This document shows positions 22,122 to 28,854 of a DNA stretch of 31,940 nucleotides, one piece after another. The notes beneath the pieces are model-generated. The model was not told the origin of the DNA, ran no database searches, and saw only the letters and a program-made list of their open reading frames with translations. The translations under genes and the position numbers were made by a program. Source of the DNA: a virus. The stretch lies in the IMG/VR virus record IMGVR_UViG_3300030450_001613, positions 1 through 31,940 of that record; one strand, given 5' to 3'. Position 1 is the stretch's first letter; every line of letters starts with the position of its first letter.

Positions 22122-22571
22122 TTATTTTTTCAATGCTATTTTAATACAAGGTTTAATAAGCTCTAAAGCATCTGGTGATAATTTTTTTACAGTTTCAATC
22201 ACCCTATTAATTTCAGAAGCATAATCTAAATCTAATTGTTGATTTATATAATCAACCGTATATCCATTCAATATTTTTCTTTGACTACTTAAATCCCAGT
22301 TACTTTTTTTTGTTAATTTATGCCAAGTTTTGATACTGTGAATTATGGTGGCGTGGTGAGTTGATTTACCTTTTAATTTAAAAAATCTTGCTATCCTTGA
22401 TGGTCCTGTTTGCGGATATTTTTTTTTTATTGTGTATGCTAATAAGAAACGAGCATATGTGTATTCTATTTTTCTTGTATTCGAAAATAAATTAATGTCT
22501 AGCATATTGTTAATTGTATTAGCATAGTGTTCAAACATCGGTAAAGGTATAGGGATTCTTTTATTATACAT
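22122..22571 (-). CDS. DnaA domain IV-like DNA-binding protein
   Basis: 149 aa. The middle (about 34-81) has the helix-turn-helix of the DnaA C-terminal domain: YARFLLAYTIKK, GPSRIARFFKLKGKS, then HHATIIHSIKTW, similar to DnaA's HTTVLHAxxK signature. There is no AAA+ ATPase part. Such proteins may mark the phage origin or recruit host replication proteins. It overlaps the exonuclease gene by 8 bases. Confidence 0.65.
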   Translation of the reverse strand: MYNKRIPIPLPMFEHYANTINNMLDINLFSNTRKIEYTYARFLLAYTIKKKYPQTGPSRIARFFKLKGKSTHHATIIHSIKTWHKLTKKSNWDLSSQRKILNGYTVDYINQQLDLDYASEINRVIETVKKLSPDALELIKPCIKIALKK

Positions 22572-23280
22572 CTGTTCTTAGTTTTAATAAATTATAACAT
22601 TGTATATATTTTAATTTTGCTTTTTGTTTGTATCGCATTTTAAATAATTCATACAATTTTTTTGTGTATTTATATTTACTATCACACCCTTGTAAGTATT
22701 TTTTAGCAAAGGCTTTACCTAACCCTTTAAAATAATTAACATTATCAGCTGTATCACCTATAATCATTTGTTCATAAAAGTTATACATAGCATTTTGTTC
22801 ACTTAGGTCATATATTTTTTTGTGTTTAGGGTGGTAATTATATATCAGTGCAGGAAACTGCATATAGTCTTTATCAATACTTACTATCATAACATTATCC
22901 CTACCTACAACTTTTTGTATTTCATACCAGTATTTAGCAACAGCATCGTCTGTTTCGTGACCACAACTTTGTATTGCTTCATAATGTTCTCTAACGTATG
23001 TGTGCATTTTGTCTAACATTGGAGGTTTTTCACCACTTCTATTTGCTTTGTATTCCTTACTTAATAACTTCCTAAAATTATTTTTTGACCTACCAGAAAA
23101 AATCCTCACTTCTTTTATGTCATATTGTTCTTCTAATGTTGTAACAATATTAATCAATTGACCATCAAATTTATCTTTACATTTATCAATACGTTTATAA
23201 TAAATACTATTTGTAATTTTATCTTTTGGTTTATAGCAACTAGCAAATATTAAAGAATCTGCATCAATAAGTAATATCAT
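22564..23280 (-). CDS. 5'-3' exonuclease (FEN/PIN-like)
   Basis: 238 aa. Motifs of the T4 RNase H/T5 exonuclease superfamily: D6 and D8 (LLIDADSL), YKANR (about 78-82), HETDDAVAKY (108-117), SIDKDYMQF (about 133-141) and GDTADNVNYFKGLGKAFAKKYL. These acids bind two metal ions; the last segment is the helix-hairpin-helix. It would remove RNA primers or flaps during replication. It overlaps the 40-aa gene upstream by 17 bases. Confidence 0.85.
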   Translation of the reverse strand: MILLIDADSLIFASCYKPKDKITNSIYYKRIDKCKDKFDGQLINIVTTLEEQYDIKEVRIFSGRSKNNFRKLLSKEYKANRSGEKPPMLDKMHTYVREHYEAIQSCGHETDDAVAKYWYEIQKVVGRDNVMIVSIDKDYMQFPALIYNYHPKHKKIYDLSEQNAMYNFYEQMIIGDTADNVNYFKGLGKAFAKKYLQGCDSKYKYTKKLYELFKMRYKQKAKLKYIQCYNLLKLRTDV

Positions 23281-23386
23281 TTAAAATATATTTTTTAAAT
23301 ATTATAAATGCTATTACAATTAATATGTAAATATTTAAATGTGGCTCACCGCAAAGGCCTGTAATATGTTTAAATAAATCTAACAC
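23264..23386 (-). CDS. 40-aa membrane protein, GTG start
   Basis: 40 aa: a short N-terminus with ITGLCGEPHLNIY (8-20), then a transmembrane segment (ILIVIAFIIF, 21-30) and a basic end. There is no ATG; the GTG at 23384-23386 is preceded in frame by a TAG. It overlaps its neighbours on both sides (17 bases each). The CGEPH motif and hydrophobic tail suggest a real small membrane protein that nearly fills the 89-base gap. Confidence 0.5.
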   Translation of the reverse strand: MLDLFKHITGLCGEPHLNIYILIVIAFIIFKKYILNDITY

Positions 23387-23648
23387 TTTTTCTTTCTAAA
23401 ACTTTTTCAACATCTAAGCCAATTGATTCACAAATCCAATCTGATTCAAACCAGAATAAATCATTGACCATTGTTTCAGTCATTCCATCAGGATATACAT
23501 AACGTAAAAATTCTTGTATGTATTCTAATTCTTGACGAGTTAATTTACTTGCTAACTCTTTTGCACCTGCCCAAAATTTAAAATCTTTTAAATCTGTGAA
23601 CGATACAATTTTCCAATGTGGTTTAATATTCATTTCTTTACTTTCCAT
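23370..23648 (-). CDS. 92-aa conserved phage protein, unknown
   Basis: 92 aa, acidic and helical, with YVYPDGMTETMVNDLFWFESDWICESIGLD in the C-terminal half. I have seen the NDLFWFExDWI pattern in small phage proteins with no known role. The start overlaps the upstream coiled-coil gene by 19 bases. No membrane segment. Confidence 0.6.
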   Translation of the reverse strand: MESKEMNIKPHWKIVSFTDLKDFKFWAGAKELASKLTRQELEYIQEFLRYVYPDGMTETMVNDLFWFESDWICESIGLDVEKVLERKSVRFI

Positions 23649-23905
23649 AATTCTTTATTTTCTGTTTGTAAGTTACTAATTTTTTTTAATAAAACTTGCT
23701 TATCAATTTCACTATCTGCTAATGTACGTTCTAAATATGCAACATAAGTAATAATTTCTGCCATATCACCCATCATAGTTTGTACTTTTGGGTTTGTAGG
23801 GTCTTTTTCTGAAGCATCAAATAATATTTCAGATATTCTAGAACTGCTAGTCATAAAATTTATTGACTGCATTATTTGACCTTTTTTATATATACCTTTT
23901 ATCAT
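23630..23905 (-). CDS. 91-aa coiled-coil protein, unknown
   Basis: 91 aa. The C-terminal half (about 50-88) is a coiled coil (IDKQVLLKKISNLQTENKELW). The ATG overlaps the upstream stop (TAATG), so the two genes are coupled. An in-frame ATG at residue 12 is an alternative start. No function recognised. Confidence 0.55.
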   Translation of the reverse strand: MIKGIYKKGQIMQSINFMTSSSRISEILFDASEKDPTNPKVQTMMGDMAEIITYVAYLERTLADSEIDKQVLLKKISNLQTENKELWKVKK

Positions 23906-24228
23906 TAGTTAGTAATTGAAATATAATATTCATCTTGACATTTAGGACTACAATATTCTGATATTTCTGGTGTAGGTGTGCCACAATTTCTACAATAAAG
24001 GCCGTAGTAGTTACTATCAATATTTTCTTGTATTGTATACCAACAAACCCAGTTTAAACTGCCTGTAATTAATTGTTCTGATTCATCATTACCTAAATTA
24101 ACTACAAGTTTGTCATATACATAGTCAGACAAATCATCTGATGTATATTCAATAAATTCTTCTTCATTACCCTCAAAAAATTCTATCCAAATATAATTAG
24201 TAATATAATCTTTATAATTTTTATACAT
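23905..24228 (-). CDS. 107-aa protein with C-terminal zinc ribbon
   Basis: From the ATG at 24228, 107 aa; a longer form from a TTG at 24264 is less likely because it would overlap the 46-aa gene. The C-terminus has CRNCG...EYCSPKC, a four-cysteine zinc ribbon. The first 80 residues are acidic and Tyr-rich (DYITNYIWIEFFEGNEEEFIEY). Role unknown; zinc ribbons often bind nucleic acid or protein. Confidence 0.6.
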   Translation of the reverse strand: MYKNYKDYITNYIWIEFFEGNEEEFIEYTSDDLSDYVYDKLVVNLGNDESEQLITGSLNWVCWYTIQENIDSNYYGLYCRNCGTPTPEISEYCSPKCQDEYYISITN

Positions 24229-24230
24229 CT

Positions 24231-24371
24231 TTATAAGTTTATGATTAATAAAGCACCTAACCAAAAACTAGCATATACTGATAAAAATAATACTGCTAAT
24301 TCTATAAGTGCTTTTTTGATTTCTTTTTTATTCTCTTTATTTGTTAATTGCTTTATTTCTTTATAGTTCAT
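24231..24371 (-). CDS. 46-aa membrane protein
   Basis: 46 aa. A basic N-terminal helix (KQLTNKENKKEIKKALIE) is followed by one transmembrane segment (about 24-44, LAVLFLSVYASFWLGALLI). It stops 2 bases before the zinc-ribbon gene. The Lys-rich amphipathic part would face the cytoplasm. No family recognised. Confidence 0.6.
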   Translation of the reverse strand: MNYKEIKQLTNKENKKEIKKALIELAVLFLSVYASFWLGALLIINL

Positions 24372-24432
24372 TTTTTTTGTATTGGTTAATAATAGAGCTA
24401 ATATAAAAAATTATTGTTAATAAAAAAAATAT

Positions 24433-24846
24433 TTATGAACTTTTGTCGAAGATGGCTGCCTGTTGTTCTGTAAGTAAATAAACTTGTTTTTTAATTTTTT
24501 TAGTGTCCCACATAGTTGTATCAGGTAGATACATTGTTTTGGGTTCCCCTACATCCAATTTATTTAGCCAATATAAATAATTACCTTTAGGGTCGTGAAC
24601 TGAATACAGTTTTACTAAGTCGTAAGGCATATTCATAAGTTCATCGTATTTATATTTTTCCAGTATTTTAGTTTCGTAATATTTTTTTCTAAACTTAAAT
24701 TCAATAATACAATCTTTACCTTTCGGCGTTCTTCCTACTGCATCATAGTGTTCAAATTTTTCACCCGTCCAGGTTAAATCCCAGCCGTCTAAATTTAAAG
24801 CTACAATAATTGCCTTTTCAAGTTTGTGTACTGTTTCTAGTTTCAT
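24433..24846 (-). CDS. PD-(D/E)xK-type nuclease
   Basis: 137 aa. D35 (EHYDAVGRT), then E49-x-K51 (CIIEFKFRKK), form the PD-(D/E)xK active-site spacing, with a helix before and a Tyr/Lys-rich helix after. This fold is used by phage exonucleases, Holliday junction resolvases and repair nucleases. The protein is short, so it is a single catalytic domain. It overlaps the 76-aa gene by 29 bases. Confidence 0.6.
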   Translation of the reverse strand: MKLETVHKLEKAIIVALNLDGWDLTWTGEKFEHYDAVGRTPKGKDCIIEFKFRKKYYETKILEKYKYDELMNMPYDLVKLYSVHDPKGNYLYWLNKLDVGEPKTMYLPDTTMWDTKKIKKQVYLLTEQQAAIFDKSS

Positions 24847-25048
24847 TATAAACTGTATCTAATTGTGCTATCCATTGATTCCAAGTTTTCGGTGTGCAAG
24901 TGCAAGGATAATATTCGTTGTGATTAAAATACTTTGCGTGTAATTGTACTATCAAATCAATTTGGTCATCAGTAGGCTGTACTTTATAATTGTTTTTATA
25001 ATTCAACCATTTGTTTGCATCATCATTTGTCATTTTTATTTTTTTCAT
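24818..25048 (-). CDS. 76-aa conserved phage protein with CTC motif
   Basis: 76 aa. Segments QLHAKYFNHNEYYPCTCTPKTWNQWIAQLD (37-66) form a pattern I recognise from small flavobacterial phage proteins of unknown role; the H-x(n)-PCTCxP arrangement could hold a metal. It overlaps the nuclease gene downstream and the 59-aa gene upstream. Confidence 0.6.
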   Translation of the reverse strand: MKKIKMTNDDANKWLNYKNNYKVQPTDDQIDLIVQLHAKYFNHNEYYPCTCTPKTWNQWIAQLDTVYNETRNSTQT

Positions 25049-25202
25049 TTGTAAAATTTTTGCTAAAGTTGTTTAATTTTAATTTACGTTTATCACAATT
25101 ACAAGTTTTAAAGCCCAGTAACTTTATTATAACGAATTCAGTTAGCCATTTTATACCTGTGGCCTTAGTTATTTTTTCAATTAAATCCCCTAATAAAATC
25201 AT
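25023..25202 (-). CDS. 59-aa conserved phage protein (CNCDKRK motif)
   Basis: 59 aa, starting MILLGDLIEKITKATGIKWL. It has an amphipathic helix and then CNCDKRKLKLN (34-44). Small proteins with an ITKATGIKxL...CxCDxRKxxLN pattern are widespread in phages, without an assigned role. It overlaps the downstream gene by 26 bases and the upstream gene by 4. Confidence 0.6.
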   Translation of the reverse strand: MILLGDLIEKITKATGIKWLTEFVIIKLLGFKTCNCDKRKLKLNNFSKNFTNEKNKNDK

Positions 25203-25393
25203 AATTGGTCTATATATTCTATTGCCTTTTGTAAACTTTTACGGGAAGTAATCCTTTTTTGTTCATTATATATTGTATGTCTTATGGTGTGCATTCCTTT
25301 TTTTAATTTGTGTACATATACTTTTTCTTTTTCTTTAATTATCCAATACTTACCGTATTGCCACACATTTGTATCTAACTTCATTACTTTCAT
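25199..25393 (-). CDS. 64-aa basic protein, unknown
   Basis: 64 aa, strongly basic, with YGKYWIIKEKEKVYVHKLKK (13-32) and TIYNEQKRITSRKSLQKAIEYID (40-62). A beta hairpin plus a helix is plausible, and it may bind nucleic acid. It overlaps the sigma-like gene by 4 bases. Confidence 0.55.
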   Translation of the reverse strand: MKVMKLDTNVWQYGKYWIIKEKEKVYVHKLKKGMHTIRHTIYNEQKRITSRKSLQKAIEYIDQL

Positions 25394-25857
25394 AATAATT
25401 TTTTTAAATATTTTTTTACTTTGTTGTATGTATTATACAAGCTATAATACGATATTTTTGTTTTTTTACTTAGTTCTGCAATGCTTGTACCGCTTTCAAT
25501 AATTTCATAAACTTTTTTATCATACCAATATAATTTGTCTAGGCCTTTTTTTATTGTTTCATAGTTTGAATCATAATCAGGATTTATAGTTGCACTACCA
25601 AGTTGAACATCTTCTATATTGAGCATATCAATTTTTTTTTCTTTACGTTTTAAATCTATAAAAAGGTTGCTTAAAGTTCTGAAAACATAATAATAATTTA
25701 TAGAATTTTCGTCAAACATAATATCTTGACCACGCTTGATTGCTCTTTGTACTTTGACATACATTTCTGAAACTATATCTTTTGCGGTCGAAGTGTTACA
25801 ACCGAAACTTCTGACAATTGATATCCATTTATTGTGGTCTTGATATAATAACTGCAT
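25390..25857 (-). CDS. Sigma-70-family-like transcription factor
   Basis: 155 aa from the ATG at 25857, which overlaps the upstream stop as TAATG; longer forms from 25869 or a TTG at 25893 are possible. A region 2-like segment (TAKDIVSEMYVKVQRAIKRG, and FRTLSNLFIDLKRKEKK) and a region 4-like helix-turn-helix at the C-terminus (SIAELSKKTKISYYSLYNTYNKVKKYL) give the layout of a small ECF-type sigma factor. It could direct host RNA polymerase to phage late promoters such as the ACGTTATAT sites. That link is a guess. Confidence 0.65.
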   Translation of the reverse strand: MQLLYQDHNKWISIVRSFGCNTSTAKDIVSEMYVKVQRAIKRGQDIMFDENSINYYYVFRTLSNLFIDLKRKEKKIDMLNIEDVQLGSATINPDYDSNYETIKKGLDKLYWYDKKVYEIIESGTSIAELSKKTKISYYSLYNTYNKVKKYLKKLL

Positions 25858-26036
25858 TATTCTTTCCATACAGTTATATGTAAACCAAAACAAAGAAACA
25901 TTATTGATACTTGCTCGTAATATTCTTCGGGGTCTACTTTAATTAACTGGTCAGGTTCTAAGTTAGGATTGTAGTATGTTATACCAAAGGCGATACCATA
26001 AATTGGTATAAACGTGAAATTTATATTTTTATTCAA
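25857..26036 (-). CDS. 59-aa membrane protein, TTG start
   Basis: 59 aa, LNKNINFTFIPIYGIAFGIT at the N-terminus and SIMFLCFGLHITVWKE at the C-terminus. Two hydrophobic segments flank a short charged loop (NPNLEPDQLIKVDPEEYYE). No ATG is available; the TTG at 26034-26036 overlaps the helicase stop codon (TTGA). It fills the gap between the helicase and sigma-like genes and ends in TAATG with the latter. The conserved-looking composition supports it. Confidence 0.6.
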   Translation of the reverse strand: MNKNINFTFIPIYGIAFGITYYNPNLEPDQLIKVDPEEYYEQVSIMFLCFGLHITVWKE

Positions 26037-26929
26037 AACGGTAGTTCTTTGAGTAAAGGTACATAATTTATACCATTTATCTCAAAACCAACGTTATTTT
26101 TTATATTTCTAAATTTTAAAGGAGTGTCTAAATCAGTATGAGAGCCACCTGTATCAGTATCTTTAACTTTCCTAACGTGTAAATGTGATATCATCCATTC
26201 TGTTTTATGTTGTAAATACCTGTGTAATACCCAAAAATCATCAGCCCTATTAACGAACTTTCCTCCTCCCTCAACATCAGCAGCATTAGGCGGTATTGGA
26301 TGCCCTGCGTATTCGTGTGATAATGGGTGAATTTTTCTCAATGCTTCTGTATTAGCGTGTGTATTTAACCAGATAGCACAATTATTCTTTTTTGTAAATA
26401 ATCTAAACTCAGAACAAACATTGTAATCATATTCGTGTTTGTTGCCAACTAATAATGATTTATTGACTGTTAAAGCATTATACGGGTCAATTAAAAAACC
26501 ATCATAATTAAATTTTGTTTTTATTTCTTTAGCTAATTTTAACAATTGCTTGTAATCATACGTTTTGTTACAATCAATAAATTTAAAGTGATTATCTATA
26601 AAAAATGCCTTATCTAAAAATTCTGTTTCTTCAATATGCTGTATAATTTTACTGCATAAATATTCAATAAGTTTTTTTATTAGTGTATAAGAATCATTTT
26701 CAGCACTAAATATAAGCCACTTTAAATTATGCTTTTTTGTATAAAGCAACATTAAATATAAAATTATTGAAGTTTTGCCAACGTTGGCGTGACCAAGTAT
26801 AACATTAAATTGCCTTTTAAATCTTAAATGTTCATCAAGATTGTCTATTTCTAATTTAAGGCCTTCTTTTATTTTACCGCTTCTAACATCTTTAATTTTC
26901 TGCAAATGATAATTAAAGTTAATTAACAT
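26033..26929 (-). CDS. DnaB/RecA-type replicative helicase (core only)
   Basis: 298 aa. Walker A GHANVGKT (46-53), Walker B DGFLIDP (143-149), an IFSAEND segment (73-79) and WLNTHANTEA (about 188-197) with a sensor histidine match the RecA-fold core of DnaB-type helicases. The N-terminal primase-binding domain of DnaB is missing, as in short phage helicases. It would unwind DNA at the fork. The C-terminus ends KELPF, reminiscent of SSB tails. It starts one base past the previous stop. Confidence 0.75.
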   Translation of the reverse strand: MLINFNYHLQKIKDVRSGKIKEGLKLEIDNLDEHLRFKRQFNVILGHANVGKTSIILYLMLLYTKKHNLKWLIFSAENDSYTLIKKLIEYLCSKIIQHIEETEFLDKAFFIDNHFKFIDCNKTYDYKQLLKLAKEIKTKFNYDGFLIDPYNALTVNKSLLVGNKHEYDYNVCSEFRLFTKKNNCAIWLNTHANTEALRKIHPLSHEYAGHPIPPNAADVEGGGKFVNRADDFWVLHRYLQHKTEWMISHLHVRKVKDTDTGGSHTDLDTPLKFRNIKNNVGFEINGINYVPLLKELPF

Positions 26930-27181
26930 CTAAAAAGGTAAGTCTCTATCTGGTGCGTGTTCTTTGCTTGATACTTTTTTTTCTTGGTCTCTAAACGTGC
27001 CATACATTCTATCAGGTTTTTCCCTCATTGTATGATATGAGCCACTAATAAAACCATTTTCATCTTCTTGAGCTTCTTGTAATGCTTTTATGTAATCTGC
27101 TTTTTTTGCTGACCAATTTAATAAACCATCAATTTTTGATTTATATATAAATAATCCGTTTGTAAATTTTTTATCTGCCAT
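26930..27181 (-). CDS. 83-aa protein with SSB-like C-terminal tail
   Basis: 83 aa, starting MADKKFTNGLFIYKSKIDGL, ending SKEHAPDRDLPF. The DLPF ending resembles the terminal peptide by which bacterial SSB recruits replication and repair proteins. The body is not an obvious OB fold; a small alpha/beta domain is likely. It lies between an SSB-like OB protein that lacks such a tail and the helicase, with 1-base spacers. Confidence 0.6.
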   Translation of the reverse strand: MADKKFTNGLFIYKSKIDGLLNWSAKKADYIKALQEAQEDENGFISGSYHTMREKPDRMYGTFRDQEKKVSSKEHAPDRDLPF

Positions 27182-27182
27182 T

Positions 27183-27560
27183 TTAGTTAAATATTTTGTT
27201 ATAAAATTCGTTTGTAAATGTTTCTATTTCATCAATTTTTATTTTGCCTTTACTAGCTAGTTTAACTGCACCATTAAAAGATACACTTAATTGTATTTCC
27301 TGCTGTTGTGTTCTTTTTGAATCTTTAGCTTGTATAATATTCATTGACTTAGCGGAGCCTAATTTTTCATTCGTAACCATATATTCAATGCGGTCTCCTG
27401 CTTTAAAAGTTAGATTACCATCATTATAGCTTTTTTTGGTTGAAAAACTATAAGACTTACCATCGGCAAAATCTACTTTATATTTTTTGTAAGTTACCCC
27501 GTTATAGTCATATTCATTTTGTTTAGGGTCAGGGCTTATGTATTTTACTGTTCCTTGCAT
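27183..27560 (-). CDS. OB-fold, SSB-like protein
   Basis: 125 aa. The first 85 residues alternate strands as in an OB fold (QGTVKYISPDPK, TYKKYKVDFADG, YSFSTKKSY, FKAGDRIEYMVT, AKSMNIIQA). The C-terminal helix ends NKIFN without an acidic tail. Place and size fit a phage ssDNA-binding protein. It overlaps the 49-aa coiled-coil gene by 32 bases. Confidence 0.6.
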   Translation of the reverse strand: MQGTVKYISPDPKQNEYDYNGVTYKKYKVDFADGKSYSFSTKKSYNDGNLTFKAGDRIEYMVTNEKLGSAKSMNIIQAKDSKRTQQQEIQLSVSFNGAVKLASKGKIKIDEIETFTNEFYNKIFN

Positions 27561-27678
27561 AAGTTTGATTTTTAGTTAATTTTAATTTTTCTAGTTCTGA
27601 TAACAGTCTGACATTTTCTAATTTTAATGCTTCTATTTCGGCATCTTTTAACCTTAAAACATCTTCAGTGAAAGTCAT
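27529..27678 (-). CDS. 49-aa coiled-coil protein, first gene after promoter
   Basis: 49 aa. Nearly all of residues 5-38 is a coiled coil (VLRLKDAEIEALKLENVRLL). It is the first gene after the promoter at 27697-27704 and overlaps the SSB-like gene by 32 bases. No family recognised. Confidence 0.6.
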   Translation of the reverse strand: MTFTEDVLRLKDAEIEALKLENVRLLSELEKLKLTKNQTYARNSKIHKP

Positions 27679-27696
27679 AATTGTTAATTAATTGAA

Positions 27697-27704
27697 CAAA
27701 TATA
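27697..27704 (-). promoter_or_regulatory. Bacteroidota-type promoter (-7 TATATTTG)
   Basis: Minus-strand TATATTTG fits the Bacteroidota -7 consensus TAnnTTTG. It lies 19 bases downstream of the terminator T-run and 18 bases before the ATG at 27678. A clear TTTG -33 box is not seen. It would drive the replication operon. Confidence 0.6.
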
Positions 27705-27723
27705 AACTTTTTTTATTAAATCG

Positions 27724-27751
27724 AAAAAAAATGGGGGACTTAAATCCCCCA
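27724..27751 (-). terminator. Rho-independent terminator
   Basis: Minus-strand TGGGGGA pairs with TCCCCCA (7 bp, five of them G-C) around a 6-base loop, followed by eight T. It is the most G+C-rich hairpin in the window and lies 58 bases past the NinG-like stop. It separates the small zinc-protein genes from the replication operon. Confidence 0.9.
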
Positions 27752-27809
27752 AATTGAAAACCTAAAATATCGAACTATAACTAATTAAAATCAAATAAAA
27801 AAAAGAATA

Positions 27810-28193
27810 TTACTTAGTGTTTTCAAATATATGTATAATTTTTTTAAATTCACAAATTTTATCTAATAAATCTTGATTACTAAATTTTACAATCTGTTTT
27901 GATAAACGTAACATTTCTTCTGCTGTATTTTCTCCAATCTGTTTTGCAAACTCATATTGTTTACCCTGTTGCATTACATTACAGCCATAGCATTGAGGAG
28001 CTGCATTTTCTGGCACCCACCTTGTGCTATAATTTTTTCTTGACATAAAATGACCGCATTGTATTTGTTTGATAGGATATTTGCGGCCGCAAGTTATACA
28101 TTGACAATAACCATTTTTGCTGTTAGTTATTCTAATCATTAAACTAAAAACCCTGTCGAGTTCTTTGACAATAGCTTTGCGAGATTTAGCCAT
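27810..28193 (-). CDS. NinG/Rap-like recombination protein
   Basis: 127 aa. Zinc ligands C30/C32/C35, C46/H48 and C68/C71 occur in CQCITCGRKYP, IQCGHFMSRKN and PQCYGCNV. The pattern with CGHFxSRxxxxTRW is typical of lambda NinG (Rap), an HNH-related Holliday-junction endonuclease. It would aid phage recombination and repair. It overlaps the 75-aa gene by 8 bases and ends just before the terminator. Confidence 0.8.
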   Translation of the reverse strand: MAKSRKAIVKELDRVFSLMIRITNSKNGYCQCITCGRKYPIKQIQCGHFMSRKNYSTRWVPENAAPQCYGCNVMQQGKQYEFAKQIGENTAEEMLRLSKQIVKFSNQDLLDKICEFKKIIHIFENTK

Positions 28194-28413
28194 AATGAAA
28201 TAAAAGTCTTTTACCTAGTCTTTCATTCAATTGTTTTATTTTTTTATAAATATATAAACTCGTTTTTTTTACAGCATCTTTTTCTTTAATGGTGCTATCA
28301 GTTCCTAGATTTGTATATTGATAACAATCAATCTCAAACAGTTTATCTATTTTACAAACATTACAAATCGGCATATCCATTATAAGGTCTGCTTTTTTTC
28401 TAGTAGTTGTCAT
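28186..28413 (-). CDS. 75-aa protein with CxxC, unknown
   Basis: 75 aa with CNVCKIDKLFEIDCYQ (17-32) and a basic C-terminal helix (TSLYIYKKIKQLNERLGKR). Possibly a half zinc ribbon. Its start overlaps the zinc-finger gene upstream (ATGA), and its end overlaps the NinG-like gene. No family recognised. Confidence 0.55.
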   Translation of the reverse strand: MTTTRKKADLIMDMPICNVCKIDKLFEIDCYQYTNLGTDSTIKEKDAVKKTSLYIYKKIKQLNERLGKRLLFHYG

Positions 28414-28541
28414 AAATTTTTATAATTAATTAATTTAAGGTATTCTTTTAAATGTGCATTTTCCCAATGTTCTCTGTATTCTCTCCCCTCAACAAAATAT
28501 TTATCGCATAAACTACATTTTATTGTCGGTCTTTTATCCAT
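28410..28541 (-). CDS. 43-aa C2H2-like zinc-finger protein
   Basis: 43 aa: C9 and C12 (IKCSLCDKYF), then H25 and H30 (EHWENAHLKEY), give a C2H2 finger with C-x2-C and H-x4-H. It is the first gene after the 178-base non-coding stretch, so it may be a small regulator of that promoter region. This role is inferred from position only. Confidence 0.6.
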   Translation of the reverse strand: MDKRPTIKCSLCDKYFVEGREYREHWENAHLKEYLKLINYKNL

Positions 28542-28661
28542 TTTTTAACATTTAAATATATAAAGATAACGATAGTTCTTATAAACTCCCAAAATAACAT
28601 ACCGCATATGAAATAAAATACTCCCATAAATTACTTATAGTTTTATATATATAGTATTATA

Positions 28662-28687
28662 AATACTGTATTATAATACTGTATTAT
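28662..28687. repeat. Two tandem 13-bp palindromic units (operator-like)
   Basis: Plus-strand AATACTGTATTAT occurs twice in tandem (28662-28674 and 28675-28687). AATAC-N-GTATT within it is a dyad, and a degenerate third half-site (ATAGTATTAT) precedes it. It lies within the 178-base gene-free, very AT-rich stretch 28542-28719. Dyad repeats here could be operators or an origin. Confidence 0.55.
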
Positions 28688-28714
28688 ATAATATAAAATT
28701 ATTTTTTAAAAAAA

Positions 28715-28722
28715 CAAATTTA
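28715..28722 (-). promoter_or_regulatory. Possible Bacteroidota -7 element (TAAATTTG)
   Basis: Minus-strand TAAATTTG fits TAnnTTTG and overlaps the stop of the 44-aa basic gene. Transcription would cross the palindromic repeats before the zinc-finger gene ATG about 175 bases on. In DNA this AT-rich the match may be chance. Confidence 0.35.
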
Positions 28723-28854
28723 ATTTCTGCCCTGCCTGTTGTAAGGTTTTTTGTATAGTTTACTTGACTTTAATTTGCTAGCATTTTTGGAATGTCGGCC
28801 TTTTCTTCTTACTTTAGATTTAACTATAAATTTTGATACAATCTTCCTAGCCAT
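28720..28854 (-). CDS. 44-aa basic protein (RKGRHSKN...YNRQGR)
   Basis: 44 aa with 18 Lys/Arg. It contains VRRKGRHSKNASKLKSSK (15-32) and KKPYNRQGR near the end. Tiny proteins with a GRHSKNxxS...KKPYxxQGR pattern are frequent in marine phages. The basic sequence suggests nucleic-acid or ribosome binding. Its start overlaps the holin-like gene by 8 bases. Role unknown. Confidence 0.6.
   Translation of the reverse strand: MARKIVSKFIVKSKVRRKGRHSKNASKLKSSKLYKKPYNRQGRN

Noticed and set aside
24229-24264. TTG start extension of the zinc-ribbon gene
   Set aside because: It would overlap the 46-aa membrane gene almost at its end; the ATG at 24228 follows that gene by 2 bases and is simpler.
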